DNA of 64,000 nt from Imhoffiella fuscus (GTDB lineage: Bacteria; Pseudomonadota; Gammaproteobacteria; Chromatiales; Chromatiaceae), in contig NZ_JBHUHX010000001.1 of NCBI RefSeq assembly GCF_042682685.1, positions 1 to 64,000 of the forward strand. Direction: 5' to 3'. This document shows positions 17,695 to 26,444 of this stretch, in pieces. Each line of letters starts with the position of its first letter. The stretch's first letter is position 1. The notes below the pieces were generated by a model that ran no database searches, was not told where the DNA came from, and worked only from the letters and a program-made list of their open reading frames with translations. The translations under genes were made by a program, and so were the position numbers.

Positions 17695-17913
17695 ATGTTG
17701 ATATTGACTCGCCGGGTTGGCGAAACGCTGATGGTCGGTGACGAAGTGACCGTGACCGTTCTGGGCGTCAAAGGCAATCAAGTGCGGATCGGCGTCAATG
17801 CGCCCCGTGATGTGGCCGTTCACCGTGAAGAGATTTACGAGCGGATCAAAAGGGAGCAGGCTGAGGCTGGCGAAGGTGCTAGCGTCGAAAGTCACGCCGG
17901 TCAGCTTGACTGA
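17695..17913 (+). CDS. csrA: Carbon storage regulator CsrA
   Basis: 72 aa RNA-binding homodimer controlling translation and mRNA stability of carbon, biofilm and motility genes. It begins MLILTRRVGETLMVGDEV, with the RNA-contacting strand QVRIGVNAPRDVAVHREEIYERI. The C-terminal tail of about 15 residues is longer than in E. coli (61 aa). Located between lysC and tRNA-Ser, a position conserved in many gammaproteobacteria. Confidence 0.97.
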   Translation: MLILTRRVGETLMVGDEVTVTVLGVKGNQVRIGVNAPRDVAVHREEIYERIKREQAEAGEGASVESHAGQLD

Positions 17914-18064
17914 CTAGAAATGCGGGGCTGGACCTGATATCATGGCCAGCCTTGATCGGAAGTGGTCGCGTTATCTGGTTTTCCAGACATCGTCTGAATG
18001 CCAATACGCTAAGTATCGATCAGTTACTTAACTGGTAACGCGATCACATGCGATGCATGATTTT

Positions 18065-18155
18065 GGAGAGATGGCCGAGTGGCTGAAGGCGCTCCCCTGC
18101 TAAGGGAGTATAGGTTAATCACCTATCGAGGGTTCGAATCCCTCTCTCTCCGCCA
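18065..18155 (+). tRNA. serX: tRNA-Ser (anticodon GCU)
   Basis: 91 bases including encoded CCA. The 7-bp acceptor stem GGAGAGA pairs with TCTCTCC, followed by discriminator G and CCA at 18153-18155. The anticodon arm CTCCC-CTGCTAA-GGGAG gives GCT at 18099-18101, decoding AGC/AGU. A long variable arm (TATAGGTTAATCACCTAT) and GTTCGAATC T-loop confirm a type II serine tRNA. Confidence 0.97.
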
Positions 18156-18159
18156 TATT

Positions 18160-18200
18160 AAAAAGCCCGTCGGATTTTGAATCTGACGGGCTTTTTCTTT
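18160..18200. terminator. Bidirectional intrinsic terminator
   Basis: AAAAAGCCCGTC at 18160-18171 pairs with GACGGGCTTTTT at 18185-18196; the inner GATT/AATC can extend the stem. The T run follows on both strands, so it can end tRNA-Ser transcripts rightward and the phosphatase gene leftward. Confidence 0.9.
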
Positions 18201-18206
18201 GTGCCC

Positions 18207-18989
18207 TCAGTCGATTGTCTCTGGCTCTCGGGTATCGATGAAGCGACGCTCTTCGCCATCCAGCATGAGACAGGTTAGGCATCCAGTGGCGAATGCACCT
18301 GTGTCGATGCCGATGCGGTTGTCTTTGACGACCGGTTCCTCGGTGACGTGATGGCCATGTACGACGACGTGGCTGTGTGGTTTGGTGTAGCGCAGGAAAT
18401 CCTCCCGGATCCAGAAGAGATCCGCCATCTCCTGAGATTCCAACGGACGTTCTGGGCGGATACCTGCGTGGACGAAAAGATAGTCCCCGAATACGCGATA
18501 GGCCTCCAATCGTTCCAGAAAAACGCGCTCAGGCTCGGGGATCTGCATCTCTAGTTCTCGCGCCATCTGTCTCAGCTCCGTTTCCAACCCGAGCGCGCTG
18601 GAGCCGACGCCGTAGGATGTCAGGGTCGCCAGTCCGCCGAACTGCAGCCAGTTGGCGTGGTGGTCGGGAGCGCGAATGAAGCCGAGCATCGATTGCTCGT
18701 GGTTGCCCATCAGATGGATGGACGTGAAGTCGGGCAAGGGATTCGCGTGCAGGTGTGCCACGACCTTGCGGCTGTCCGGTCCGCGATCGATATAGTCTCC
18801 CAGATAGATCGCGATCTTGTGTCTTTCCTGCCGTTCGGCGGCGTCCGCCAGGATCTTGTCCTGCAGTGCGAGCAGCAGATCGTAGCGTCCATGGATGTCG
18901 CCGACGGCGTAGATGCATATCCCCGGCGGCGTGCTCGGTGCTGTCGTGGGTGGGGTTGAGCCTCTGCGCTTTCTGAACAGTCCTAGCAT
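18207..18989 (-). CDS. Metallophosphoesterase, serine/threonine phosphatase family
   Basis: 260 aa. Complete PPP-family motifs: VGDIHGRYD, YLGDYIDRGPDS, LMGNHEQSM, and later histidines in VHAGIRPERP and VVHGHHVTEEP. These coordinate a dinuclear metal centre. It resembles bacterial PrpA/PrpB-like or Shelphs-like phosphatases, so protein phosphatase or nucleotide hydrolase activity is possible; the substrate is not clear. It lies 14 bases downstream of the degenerate HD-GYP sensor gene in the same direction, so they may be cotranscribed. Confidence 0.85.
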   Translation of the reverse strand: MLGLFRKRRGSTPPTTAPSTPPGICIYAVGDIHGRYDLLLALQDKILADAAERQERHKIAIYLGDYIDRGPDSRKVVAHLHANPLPDFTSIHLMGNHEQSMLGFIRAPDHHANWLQFGGLATLTSYGVGSSALGLETELRQMARELEMQIPEPERVFLERLEAYRVFGDYLFVHAGIRPERPLESQEMADLFWIREDFLRYTKPHSHVVVHGHHVTEEPVVKDNRIGIDTGAFATGCLTCLMLDGEERRFIDTREPETID

Positions 18990-19003
18990 GTGGATTCGTT
19001 GAC

Positions 19004-21118
19004 TCAGGTGTCGTGCGGACTCGATGGCCTTGGGGTTCCGTGAAGTCGCGTCATCTCGGCCCAGGTCTCTTTGCCGCCCTTGTTGTTGAGGTAGTTGAGC
19101 AGGCTGAAGACGGCGCGTCGGTCGAAACGACGATCGATCTCCTCCATGAGGATGGCCTCCGCTTCATCGAACGACTTGGGGTCACGAAAGGCGCGCGGGC
19201 TCAGGAGCGCGACGAAGCAGTTCGCGACGGCCACTGCCTGCGCCGTCGGGAGGATCGCGTCCTCTTTCAGTCCGCAGGGTCTGCCGGCGCCATCGATTCG
19301 CTCGTTGATCTGGCGTAGCGTTTCGACCACAGGTCCGTCGAACTCGATCCCCTTCAGCAGATTCGGTCCCTCGTCCAGCGATTGTCTGATGACGCGCATT
19401 TCGTCTTCGGTGAGCGACTCGTCCTTGGTGAGCAGTGCGCGCGGGATTCGGACCTTGCCGATATTGGCGAGTCGTGCCGCCTGGTCGGCGGTTTCGATCA
19501 GGGGGCGTTCGAGCCCCATCTCTTCGGCGATTCTGCGTGCGACCTGGGCGGCGTAGCGTGACTGATGGGCCGAGTCCGGATCCCGTTCGTCGACCAGTCC
19601 CACCAGCGTTTCGATCAGTTGTCGGGTGTTGCGTTCCCGGCGTGCCCGTTCGCGCATCAGATCGGTCAGATCCTCGATCGTGGTCAGCACCTGCGGCTGC
19701 TCGCCATCCTGTGTCTCCAGCAGGCAGTGGAAGGAGCGCCAGACCTGTTCTTGGCCATTTTCATCCGGGAAGCGGGAGGTTTCGCGTATTGGACAGCCCG
19801 TCGCCAGCACATGCTGGTTGATGGCGTTGTAGGCGCTGCCCCGCTCCTGTCCTAACAGGCCGATCAGGCTGCGGCCCCCAAGTTCCCGCTTCGGAACCTC
19901 GCTGATTTCGGCGATGCGCTCGTTGCCGAAGGACAGCGTATTGTCGCCTGTGGTTACGAAGATGGCATGGGGCTGGGCGTCCGTCACGATATCGAGGAAG
20001 CGCGAGATGGACTCGAAGCGCTCGGAGGAGTCCTTGTAGCGTTGCGCCAAGCGTTCGGCCTCGCGGGTCGCCTCCTCGGCGCGCAGGGAGGTGGAGTAGC
20101 GCCAGGCCACGACCAGTCCTGCGCCGAACAGCACCAGGACGAGGCTCAGGACGCTGACCAGTGTGGTTCGGTCGGCCTTGCTCTTGGCCAATGCCTCGCT
20201 GCGATCGATCTTGTGCACCAGCGTCCAGGGCGTGCCGAGGATCTGGCGGCTCACGGCGAAGCAGGCGTTGGCCGCATAGTCCAGTCCCTCGTGGAAACGG
20301 CCCGGTTCGCTCAAGGCGGCGACATCCACCAGTCGTTCGGAGTTGATGGCCAGGGTTTTCGACAGCGGGTCGCTGCCGTCGCGCAGCGGCGTCAGATACT
20401 GGATGCGATTGCCGTCGCGTCGTATCAGGTAGGATTCGGCCGTTTTGGCGGTCAGGCCCGGCTGCTTCATCGCCCCGAAGAAGCGGTCGTCCACCTGGCG
20501 CAATCCGAGAACGCGGGCGATGACCTGGGTCTTTCCTTCCTCGTTTTCTCCGAAGACGGGTGCGAGAAAGCCCAGTGTCGGGTGGGTCCCTCGACCTGGG
20601 AAGAGGTCCAGCAAGCCGCGCTCGGTCAGAGGCGTATCGTCCAGAAAGCTCTTGAGGCGGCCTTCGATCGGCGGCATGCCGTCGGAAGAGGCGATGACGC
20701 CTCCCGTCGGGTCCAGCAGGGCGAGTCCGGCCGTGGCCAGCGGTCTGGTGTTGGCCGGGAGCTTGGCGGCGATGCGCTCCGGGAGAAACCCGAATTGCTC
20801 GGCCTTGGCGTTCAATAGGTTGCGCAGATAATCGCGTTCGGCCGGGTCTTCCTCCAGCGGCTGGTCCGCACCGCTCATGCCGATCACGGTCACATAGAGC
20901 TGAAGGGAGGCGTTGTCGGCCAGCGCTCCGAGCACCGCGTACTGGGCTTGGAGCCAGTCGTTCAGGGCCTCGGCCCGGCTGTCGACGACGAGGCTCATCT
21001 GCGATTGAAGGTTTTGGATGTCGCGATCGCGCTCTGAGGAGTCGAGCAGCAGGATGCCGTAGAATGCGACGAGCATGGTCGCGATGAGGGTTGCGACGGC
21101 GTAGATCTGTTTCTTCAC
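19004..21118 (-). CDS. Membrane sensor with PAS and degenerate HD-GYP domain
   Basis: 704 aa. TM1 is at about 6-24, a large periplasmic Cache-like sensor at 30-315, TM2 at 319-339, a short coiled coil, a PAS domain at about 370-490, and an HD-GYP-like domain at 500-680. Active HD-GYP enzymes hydrolyse cyclic-di-GMP using His/Asp metal ligands. Here the HD pair is Ala551-Asn552, the next His is Ser580, the HH pair is Ile604-Asn605, the GYP-loop Tyr is Arg613 (DGAGRP) and the late Asp is Asn633; only His518 remains. I infer no phosphodiesterase activity and a role as effector or scaffold. It is divergent from a LapG-type protease gene across 171 bases, and upstream of a phosphatase gene in the same direction. 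Confidence 0.82.
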   Translation of the reverse strand: MKKQIYAVATLIATMLVAFYGILLLDSSERDRDIQNLQSQMSLVVDSRAEALNDWLQAQYAVLGALADNASLQLYVTVIGMSGADQPLEEDPAERDYLRNLLNAKAEQFGFLPERIAAKLPANTRPLATAGLALLDPTGGVIASSDGMPPIEGRLKSFLDDTPLTERGLLDLFPGRGTHPTLGFLAPVFGENEEGKTQVIARVLGLRQVDDRFFGAMKQPGLTAKTAESYLIRRDGNRIQYLTPLRDGSDPLSKTLAINSERLVDVAALSEPGRFHEGLDYAANACFAVSRQILGTPWTLVHKIDRSEALAKSKADRTTLVSVLSLVLVLFGAGLVVAWRYSTSLRAEEATREAERLAQRYKDSSERFESISRFLDIVTDAQPHAIFVTTGDNTLSFGNERIAEISEVPKRELGGRSLIGLLGQERGSAYNAINQHVLATGCPIRETSRFPDENGQEQVWRSFHCLLETQDGEQPQVLTTIEDLTDLMRERARRERNTRQLIETLVGLVDERDPDSAHQSRYAAQVARRIAEEMGLERPLIETADQAARLANIGKVRIPRALLTKDESLTEDEMRVIRQSLDEGPNLLKGIEFDGPVVETLRQINERIDGAGRPCGLKEDAILPTAQAVAVANCFVALLSPRAFRDPKSFDEAEAILMEEIDRRFDRRAVFSLLNYLNNKGGKETWAEMTRLHGTPRPSSPHDT

Positions 21119-21289
21119 TGTTCCAACTCCTGGATAGCGACTGGGGCGTGCGCGTCATCCCGAATTGCCGTTCGGCCCTGGTTTGGCGCTATCATGGCGA
21201 CACCGTCCCGCCAGAGATGTCAGCCGACCTTTCCCATGAGCGAATCATGCCATTGTTTCTAGCATGAGCCGAGTGTCCAATCCACCGCA

Positions 21290-21964
21290 ATGGCGATTCA
21301 CTCGTACCCCAGCCCCTGGTCCCGTCGTCTGCTCTGTCTGTTCCTTTCCCTGATGCTGCTTGCGCTCGGACCGATGTGTCCGGTGCGCGCGGATTCGGGT
21401 TTGGCGACCGGTCATGTGTTCGGTCGCACCGGCAAGAAATTCACCGATCTGCGCCCCATTCCCAAGTGGAACACCCTGCTCAAACGCTATCGGGAGGAAG
21501 AGCGAAAGGACGAGCGTTGCCGGTCGCGAGGTCGCGGGAATTGTCCCTATACCGAGTGGAAGGCGCTGATCGATCGGCTCAAGGGGCGCGATCGCTTGAC
21601 CCAGGTCGAGGAGGTCAATCGATTCGCCAATAACTGGCGCTATATCACGGATCCCGTCAATTGGGGAGTGGATGACTATTGGGAGACCCCGGCTGAGTTC
21701 TTCGACAAGGCTGGGGACTGCGAGGATTATGCGATCGTCAAGTTCATGAGTTTGCGTGCGCTGGGTTTCGATAACGATGAGCTGAATCTGGTCGCCGTGA
21801 TGGACCTCAACCTGAATGTCGGACACGCCGTCCTATTGGCCGAGGTCCAGGGTCGGGCGTTGCTGCTCGACAATCAGATCAAAAGGGTTACGAAGGCGAG
21901 CGCGGTCCGTCACTATAAGCCCGTTTTTTCCGCTAACGAGAAGGTCTGGTGGCTGTTCAAGTAA
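21290..21964 (+). CDS. LapG-type periplasmic transglutaminase-like cysteine protease
   Basis: 224 aa. A signal peptide covers about residues 12-34. The bacterial transglutaminase-like cysteine protease domain shows catalytic Cys144 in AGDCEDYAI, His179 in VGHAVLLAE and Asp194 in LLLDNQ. In Pseudomonas, LapG cleaves the adhesin LapA and is held inactive by the c-di-GMP receptor LapD. No LapD or large adhesin is in the window; instead a degenerate HD-GYP sensor is divergently encoded next door. The short WGVDDYWETPAEFF preceding Cys144 is typical of the family. It is followed after 16 bases by smc, which is probably coincidental. Confidence 0.85.
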   Translation: MAIHSYPSPWSRRLLCLFLSLMLLALGPMCPVRADSGLATGHVFGRTGKKFTDLRPIPKWNTLLKRYREEERKDERCRSRGRGNCPYTEWKALIDRLKGRDRLTQVEEVNRFANNWRYITDPVNWGVDDYWETPAEFFDKAGDCEDYAIVKFMSLRALGFDNDELNLVAVMDLNLNVGHAVLLAEVQGRALLLDNQIKRVTKASAVRHYKPVFSANEKVWWLFK

Positions 21965-21980
21965 TGTGTTCGCTTAACTC

Positions 21981-24900
21981 ATGAGGCTTGAAAAGATCAA
22001 GCTGGCCGGGTTCAAATCCTTCGTGGATCCGACCTCCGTGTCATTTCCGAGCAACCTGATCGGGGTGGTCGGCCCCAATGGCTGCGGCAAATCGAACGTC
22101 ATCGACGCCGTGCGCTGGGTTATGGGCGAGAGCTCGGCCAAGATGCTGCGCGGCGAGTCCATGGCCGACGTCATCTTCAACGGCAGCACCGGGCGCAAGC
22201 CGGTCGGTGTCGCCAGCATCGAGATGGTCTTCGACAACAGCGATGGCTCCGCCGGGGGCGAGTACGCGGCCTTCAACCAGATCTCGGTCAAGCGCCAGGT
22301 GACGCGCGACGGCCAATCGTCCTATTTCCTCAATGGCGCGCGCTGCCGTCGGCGCGACATCCAGGATCTCTTCCTCGGCACCGGTCTGGGGCCGCGCTCC
22401 TATGCCATCATCGAGCAGGGGATGATCTCCCGCATCATCGAGGCCCGCCCCGAGGATCTGCGTCTCTTCCTGGAGGAGGCGGCCGGTATCTCCAAATACA
22501 AGGAGCGCCGCCGCGAGACCGAGACCCGGATGCGCCATACGCGCGAGAACCTCGATCGTCTGAACGATCTGCGCGAGGAGGTCGGCAAGCAGCTCCAGCA
22601 CCTGGAGCGTCAGGCGGCGACCGCCGAGAAATACACCCAGCTCAAGGCGGACGAGCGGCGTCTGGAGCAGGAGCTCAAGGCGTTGCGCTGGCGCATCCTG
22701 GATGGCGAGATCCAGAGCATGGATCGCCGTCTCGGCGAGGCCGAGGTGGCGACCGAGGCTGGATTGGCCCACCAGCGCCGCCTTGAAGCCGATATCGAGG
22801 CGCGGCGCGCCGATCACACCACGGCGTCCGAGGTGTTCAACGAGATCCAGGCGCGTTTCTATGCGGTTGGGACCGAGATCGCCCGCGCCGAGCAGGCGAT
22901 CCAGTTCGCCAACGAGGAACGCGGCCGTCGCGAGGCGGAGCTGGTCCGCTTGGAGCAGGAGCTCTACGAGGCCGATCGGCATTTGGAGCGCGATCAGCGT
23001 CGTTTGTCCGAGATCGATGCGGAACTGGCTCAACACGCGCCGGAGCTGGAGACGGCCCAGTCCGAGCTGGGCGAGGCTGCCGGCGAACTCATGACGCTGG
23101 AGGACCGGCTCAAGGTCTGGGAGGCCGAGTGGGACGGATTCAATCAGGCCGCCGCCAAGCCCGCCGAGCAGGCCCAGGTTGAACGGGCGCGGATCAACGC
23201 TCTGGAACAATCCATCGGGCGCGATTATGAGCGTGTGCGCCGTGTCGAGGAGGAGCTTGCGCGTCTCGATGTCGCGCCCTTGACCGAGCGTATCGAGGAT
23301 CTGGCCGAACGCGAGTCCGGGCTGACCGAACGGATCGAGTCCCTGTCGGACGATCGACAGCGTTATGGCGCCGAACTTGCCGGACTCGACGAACGTCTGC
23401 GCGGTCTGACCGACGAGCTTGCCGGACTGCGCACCGAGCTTCAGGAATCCAAGGGGCGGCTCGCCTCCCAGTCGGCGCTTCAGGATGCGGCGCTCGCCGA
23501 CCCCGAGGGCGATTGCGCCGCCTGGCTGGAGCGTCGGGGGCTGGCCGATGCGCCGCGTCTGGTCGATCAGCTGGAGGTCGAGCCAGGCTGGGAGCATGCG
23601 GTCGAGACGCTGCTCGGCGACGCGCTGCGCGCGGTCGGTACCACGGGTCTCGAGTCCCATATCGAATCCCCGGACGCTTTGGTTCCGGGCCTGATGCTGT
23701 TCGATACGGGTGTCGCGGGATCCGGCGCGGGCGATATCGGCGACTCCGATGCCTTGGCCGCGCGGACGGGCTCCGCCTGGCCGCTCGCCGATCTGCTGCA
23801 AGGTGCGCGCGTTGCCGAGTCGCTGGCCGAGGCCCTGGCTGGCCGCTCGGCGCTGGGTCCCGGAGAGCGCTGGATTACGCGTGAGGGCGTTCAGGTCGGC
23901 GTGAACTGGCTGGCGACACCGGCGTCGGCGCCGACTGGAGGCGTGCTGGAGCGCGCCGAGGCCATCAAGGCGCTGCGTGTCGAAATCGAGTCCCTGCGGG
24001 AACGCGAGGCCGCGCTCTTGGACGAGGAGCAGCGACTGCGTACCGCACGCTTGGAGCTGGAGCAGGTCCTCGACGCTGTTGGGCGCGATCTGACGGCGGG
24101 CGAGCGCGAGCGCTCGGTCGTCCGCTCCGAGATCAGCAACATTCAGACCCGGCGCGAGCATCTGCTTGAGCGTCAGCGCGCGCTCGAACTGGAGCGCGAG
24201 GAACTGCGCTCGCAGGAGGCGGAGTCGATCGCCGAGATGGAGGAGGCGCGCGAGCGTCTGCACGATCTGCTCGCCGAGGTCGATGCCCTGGCCGAGCGGC
24301 GCGAGTCCATGTCGGCCGAGCGCGAGCGGTTGCGTCTGGGTGTCGGCGAGGCGCGCGAGCGCGAGCGCGCCTGTCGCGAACGCGCTCAGGGACTTCTGGT
24401 CAAGGTGGAGTCCAACCGCGCGGCCCGTTTGGCGACCAGCGAGAGCCTGGAGCGCGCCCGTGAGCAGCAGATCCAGCTCCATGAGCGGCGCGAAACCTTG
24501 GTGATGGCGCTGGAGGAGGGCGTGGAGCCGTTGGCGGAGCAACGCGAGCGTCTCGACGAACAGCTCGCGCTCCGTGTCGAGGTCGAGGCGTCCTTGAGCG
24601 AGGCGCGCAACCGTCGCGAGGCGTTGGATGCCGAGGTGCGCGGTCTGGAGCAGGAGCGTCAGCGTACCGAGCAGCAGGTGCAATCGGACCGGAGCGGATT
24701 GGACGACCTGCGGCTGGAGCGCCAGGAGCGTTTGGTGCGCCGGCGGACTCTTGAGGAACAGCTGGCCGAGTCGGGCACGGTCCCCGCAGCCGTGCTGGAG
24801 TCGCTCGATCCGAGCGCGACCGAGCCGAGTTGGCAGGAAGAGCTGAGCCGGGTCGGGGCGCGCATTCAGCGTCTGGGCGCGATCAACCTGGCGGCGATCG

Positions 24901-25490
24901 ACGAGTTCAAGGAGCAGTCGCAGCGCAAGGTCTATCTGGACGCGCAGCATGAGGACATCGCGCGCTCACTGGAGACCCTGGAACAGGCCATCCGCAAGAT
25001 CGATCGCGAGACCCGCAATCGGTTCAAGGAGACCTATGACCAGGTCAATCAGGGTTTCCAGCAGCTCTTCCCGCGTCTCTTCGGCGGCGGTCATGCCTAT
25101 ATGGAACTCACCGGCGAGGATCTGCTGGAGACCGGCGTGACGGTCATGGCGCGTCCGCCCGGCAAACGCAATTCGAGCATCCATCTGTTGTCCGGCGGCG
25201 AGAAGGCACTGACGGCGGTCGCGTTGGTGTTTGCCATCTTCGAACTCAATCCGGCGCCCTTCTGCATGCTGGACGAGGTCGACGCGCCTCTGGATGATGC
25301 CAACGTCGGTCGTTTCTGCGACATGGTGCGCTCCATGTCGAATCGTGTTCAGTTCATCTTCATCAGTCACAACAAGGTGACCATGGAGATTGCCGATCAT
25401 CTGATCGGCGTGACGATGCACGAGCCGGGTGTGTCGCGGCTGGTGGCGGTCGACGTGGATGAGGCGGTTCGTCTGGCGGCGGCGTCCTGA
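21981..25490 (+). CDS. smc: Chromosome segregation ATPase SMC
   Basis: 1169 aa. N-terminal Walker A in GPNGCGKSNVIDAVRW, long coiled coils interrupted by a central hinge (about 500-670), and a C-terminal head with the ABC signature LLSGGEKALTAVALVFA and Walker B MLDEVDAPLDDANV. SMC dimerises at the hinge and, with ScpA/ScpB, organises and segregates the chromosome. Placement before zipA and ligA matches the order in many gammaproteobacteria lacking MukB. Confidence 0.97.
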   Translation: MRLEKIKLAGFKSFVDPTSVSFPSNLIGVVGPNGCGKSNVIDAVRWVMGESSAKMLRGESMADVIFNGSTGRKPVGVASIEMVFDNSDGSAGGEYAAFNQISVKRQVTRDGQSSYFLNGARCRRRDIQDLFLGTGLGPRSYAIIEQGMISRIIEARPEDLRLFLEEAAGISKYKERRRETETRMRHTRENLDRLNDLREEVGKQLQHLERQAATAEKYTQLKADERRLEQELKALRWRILDGEIQSMDRRLGEAEVATEAGLAHQRRLEADIEARRADHTTASEVFNEIQARFYAVGTEIARAEQAIQFANEERGRREAELVRLEQELYEADRHLERDQRRLSEIDAELAQHAPELETAQSELGEAAGELMTLEDRLKVWEAEWDGFNQAAAKPAEQAQVERARINALEQSIGRDYERVRRVEEELARLDVAPLTERIEDLAERESGLTERIESLSDDRQRYGAELAGLDERLRGLTDELAGLRTELQESKGRLASQSALQDAALADPEGDCAAWLERRGLADAPRLVDQLEVEPGWEHAVETLLGDALRAVGTTGLESHIESPDALVPGLMLFDTGVAGSGAGDIGDSDALAARTGSAWPLADLLQGARVAESLAEALAGRSALGPGERWITREGVQVGVNWLATPASAPTGGVLERAEAIKALRVEIESLREREAALLDEEQRLRTARLELEQVLDAVGRDLTAGERERSVVRSEISNIQTRREHLLERQRALELEREELRSQEAESIAEMEEARERLHDLLAEVDALAERRESMSAERERLRLGVGEARERERACRERAQGLLVKVESNRAARLATSESLERAREQQIQLHERRETLVMALEEGVEPLAEQRERLDEQLALRVEVEASLSEARNRREALDAEVRGLEQERQRTEQQVQSDRSGLDDLRLERQERLVRRRTLEEQLAESGTVPAAVLESLDPSATEPSWQEELSRVGARIQRLGAINLAAIDEFKEQSQRKVYLDAQHEDIARSLETLEQAIRKIDRETRNRFKETYDQVNQGFQQLFPRLFGGGHAYMELTGEDLLETGVTVMARPPGKRNSSIHLLSGGEKALTAVALVFAIFELNPAPFCMLDEVDAPLDDANVGRFCDMVRSMSNRVQFIFISHNKVTMEIADHLIGVTMHEPGVSRLVAVDVDEAVRLAAAS

Positions 25491-25589
25491 GGTGACTGCG
25501 CCGAGTCCCGTCTCGGGGCAATACAGCCATGGCGAGCGTTGATATACTCGCCCGACCCTTTCTAAACCCATCTAGCAATCAGAATTAGA

Positions 25590-26444
25590 ATGGACGCCAG
25601 TACTATTCGTTTGATCCTAATCGTCGTCGGAGCCGTACTGATCCTGCTGCTCTATCTGTGGGAGCGTCATCGTGAGAAGCGGGAGCAGGAAGGCGACGAA
25701 TACGAAGACGAGATGGAGGTTGCGGCCAGCGCCGCCGGGGATGCGCCATATGGTGTGCGTTCGGGCAAGGCCGTTAAGCGGGATCCCAAGATCGGTGTCT
25801 ACGACGACGAGGATGACGACTCGCAGGACAGCGATTGGTCCTATCTGACGCCGCGTTCCGCCAAGGATCCGGGGTCGACCATGTTCGAGGAAGACCGCGA
25901 TGAGCCTGAGCGCGATGACTCTGACCGCGACGGGCCGGCCCGACAGGTCGCGTCTCCGCCGGACTCCGATTCGGAACCGGTCGAGGAGTCGGCGGACGAG
26001 GGCGAGGCGCTGGAGCCTCTGCTGATTCAATTGAGCGTCAGCGCGCGACGTTATCCTTTCAAGGGAACGGAAATGCTTGAAGTGGCCGAGCGTTGCGGTC
26101 TCTATCCCGGCGACATGGACATCTTCCATTGTCTCGACGAGTTTGACGATCAGACCCGTATCTATTTCAGCATGGCCAACATGGTGAAACCGGGCACCTT
26201 CCCCTTCGATGAGATGGAGTCATTCTCGACGCCTGGGCTGATGCTCTTCGCCCAGCTCGAAGGGAATCCGGAGGATATGACCATTCTCGACGAAATGATC
26301 GCCACCGCACGCAAGCTGGCCCTCGCGCTCAATGGCGACGTGCTCGACAACAGCCGGCGTCCGCTGACGGTCAGCAAGGAAGAAGAGATGCGCCAGGCGG
26401 TGCTCGCCAATGAGGTGCGCTGGTCGAAGGTCGCGTTACGGTGA
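25590..26444 (+). CDS. zipA: Cell division protein ZipA
   Basis: 284 aa. An N-terminal membrane anchor (IRLILIVVGAVLILLLYLW) is followed by a charged, Asp/Glu/Pro-rich linker (about 30-145) and the C-terminal FtsZ-binding domain (from LLIQLSVSARRYPFKG onwards). ZipA tethers FtsZ filaments to the inner membrane. The domain matches the family despite low overall similarity typical of ZipA. The stop overlaps the ligA start (GTGA). Confidence 0.92.
   Translation: MDASTIRLILIVVGAVLILLLYLWERHREKREQEGDEYEDEMEVAASAAGDAPYGVRSGKAVKRDPKIGVYDDEDDDSQDSDWSYLTPRSAKDPGSTMFEEDRDEPERDDSDRDGPARQVASPPDSDSEPVEESADEGEALEPLLIQLSVSARRYPFKGTEMLEVAERCGLYPGDMDIFHCLDEFDDQTRIYFSMANMVKPGTFPFDEMESFSTPGLMLFAQLEGNPEDMTILDEMIATARKLALALNGDVLDNSRRPLTVSKEEEMRQAVLANEVRWSKVALR

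Noticed and set aside
18065..18200. tRNA-Ser as an integration site
   Set aside because: The 3' end runs straight into its terminator and ordinary genes; no integrase or duplicated tRNA end nearby.
22041..24950. A 969-residue minus-strand frame inside smc
   Set aside because: Mirrors the coiled-coil codons of smc; repetitive Leu/Gln/Gly composition with no recognisable fold.
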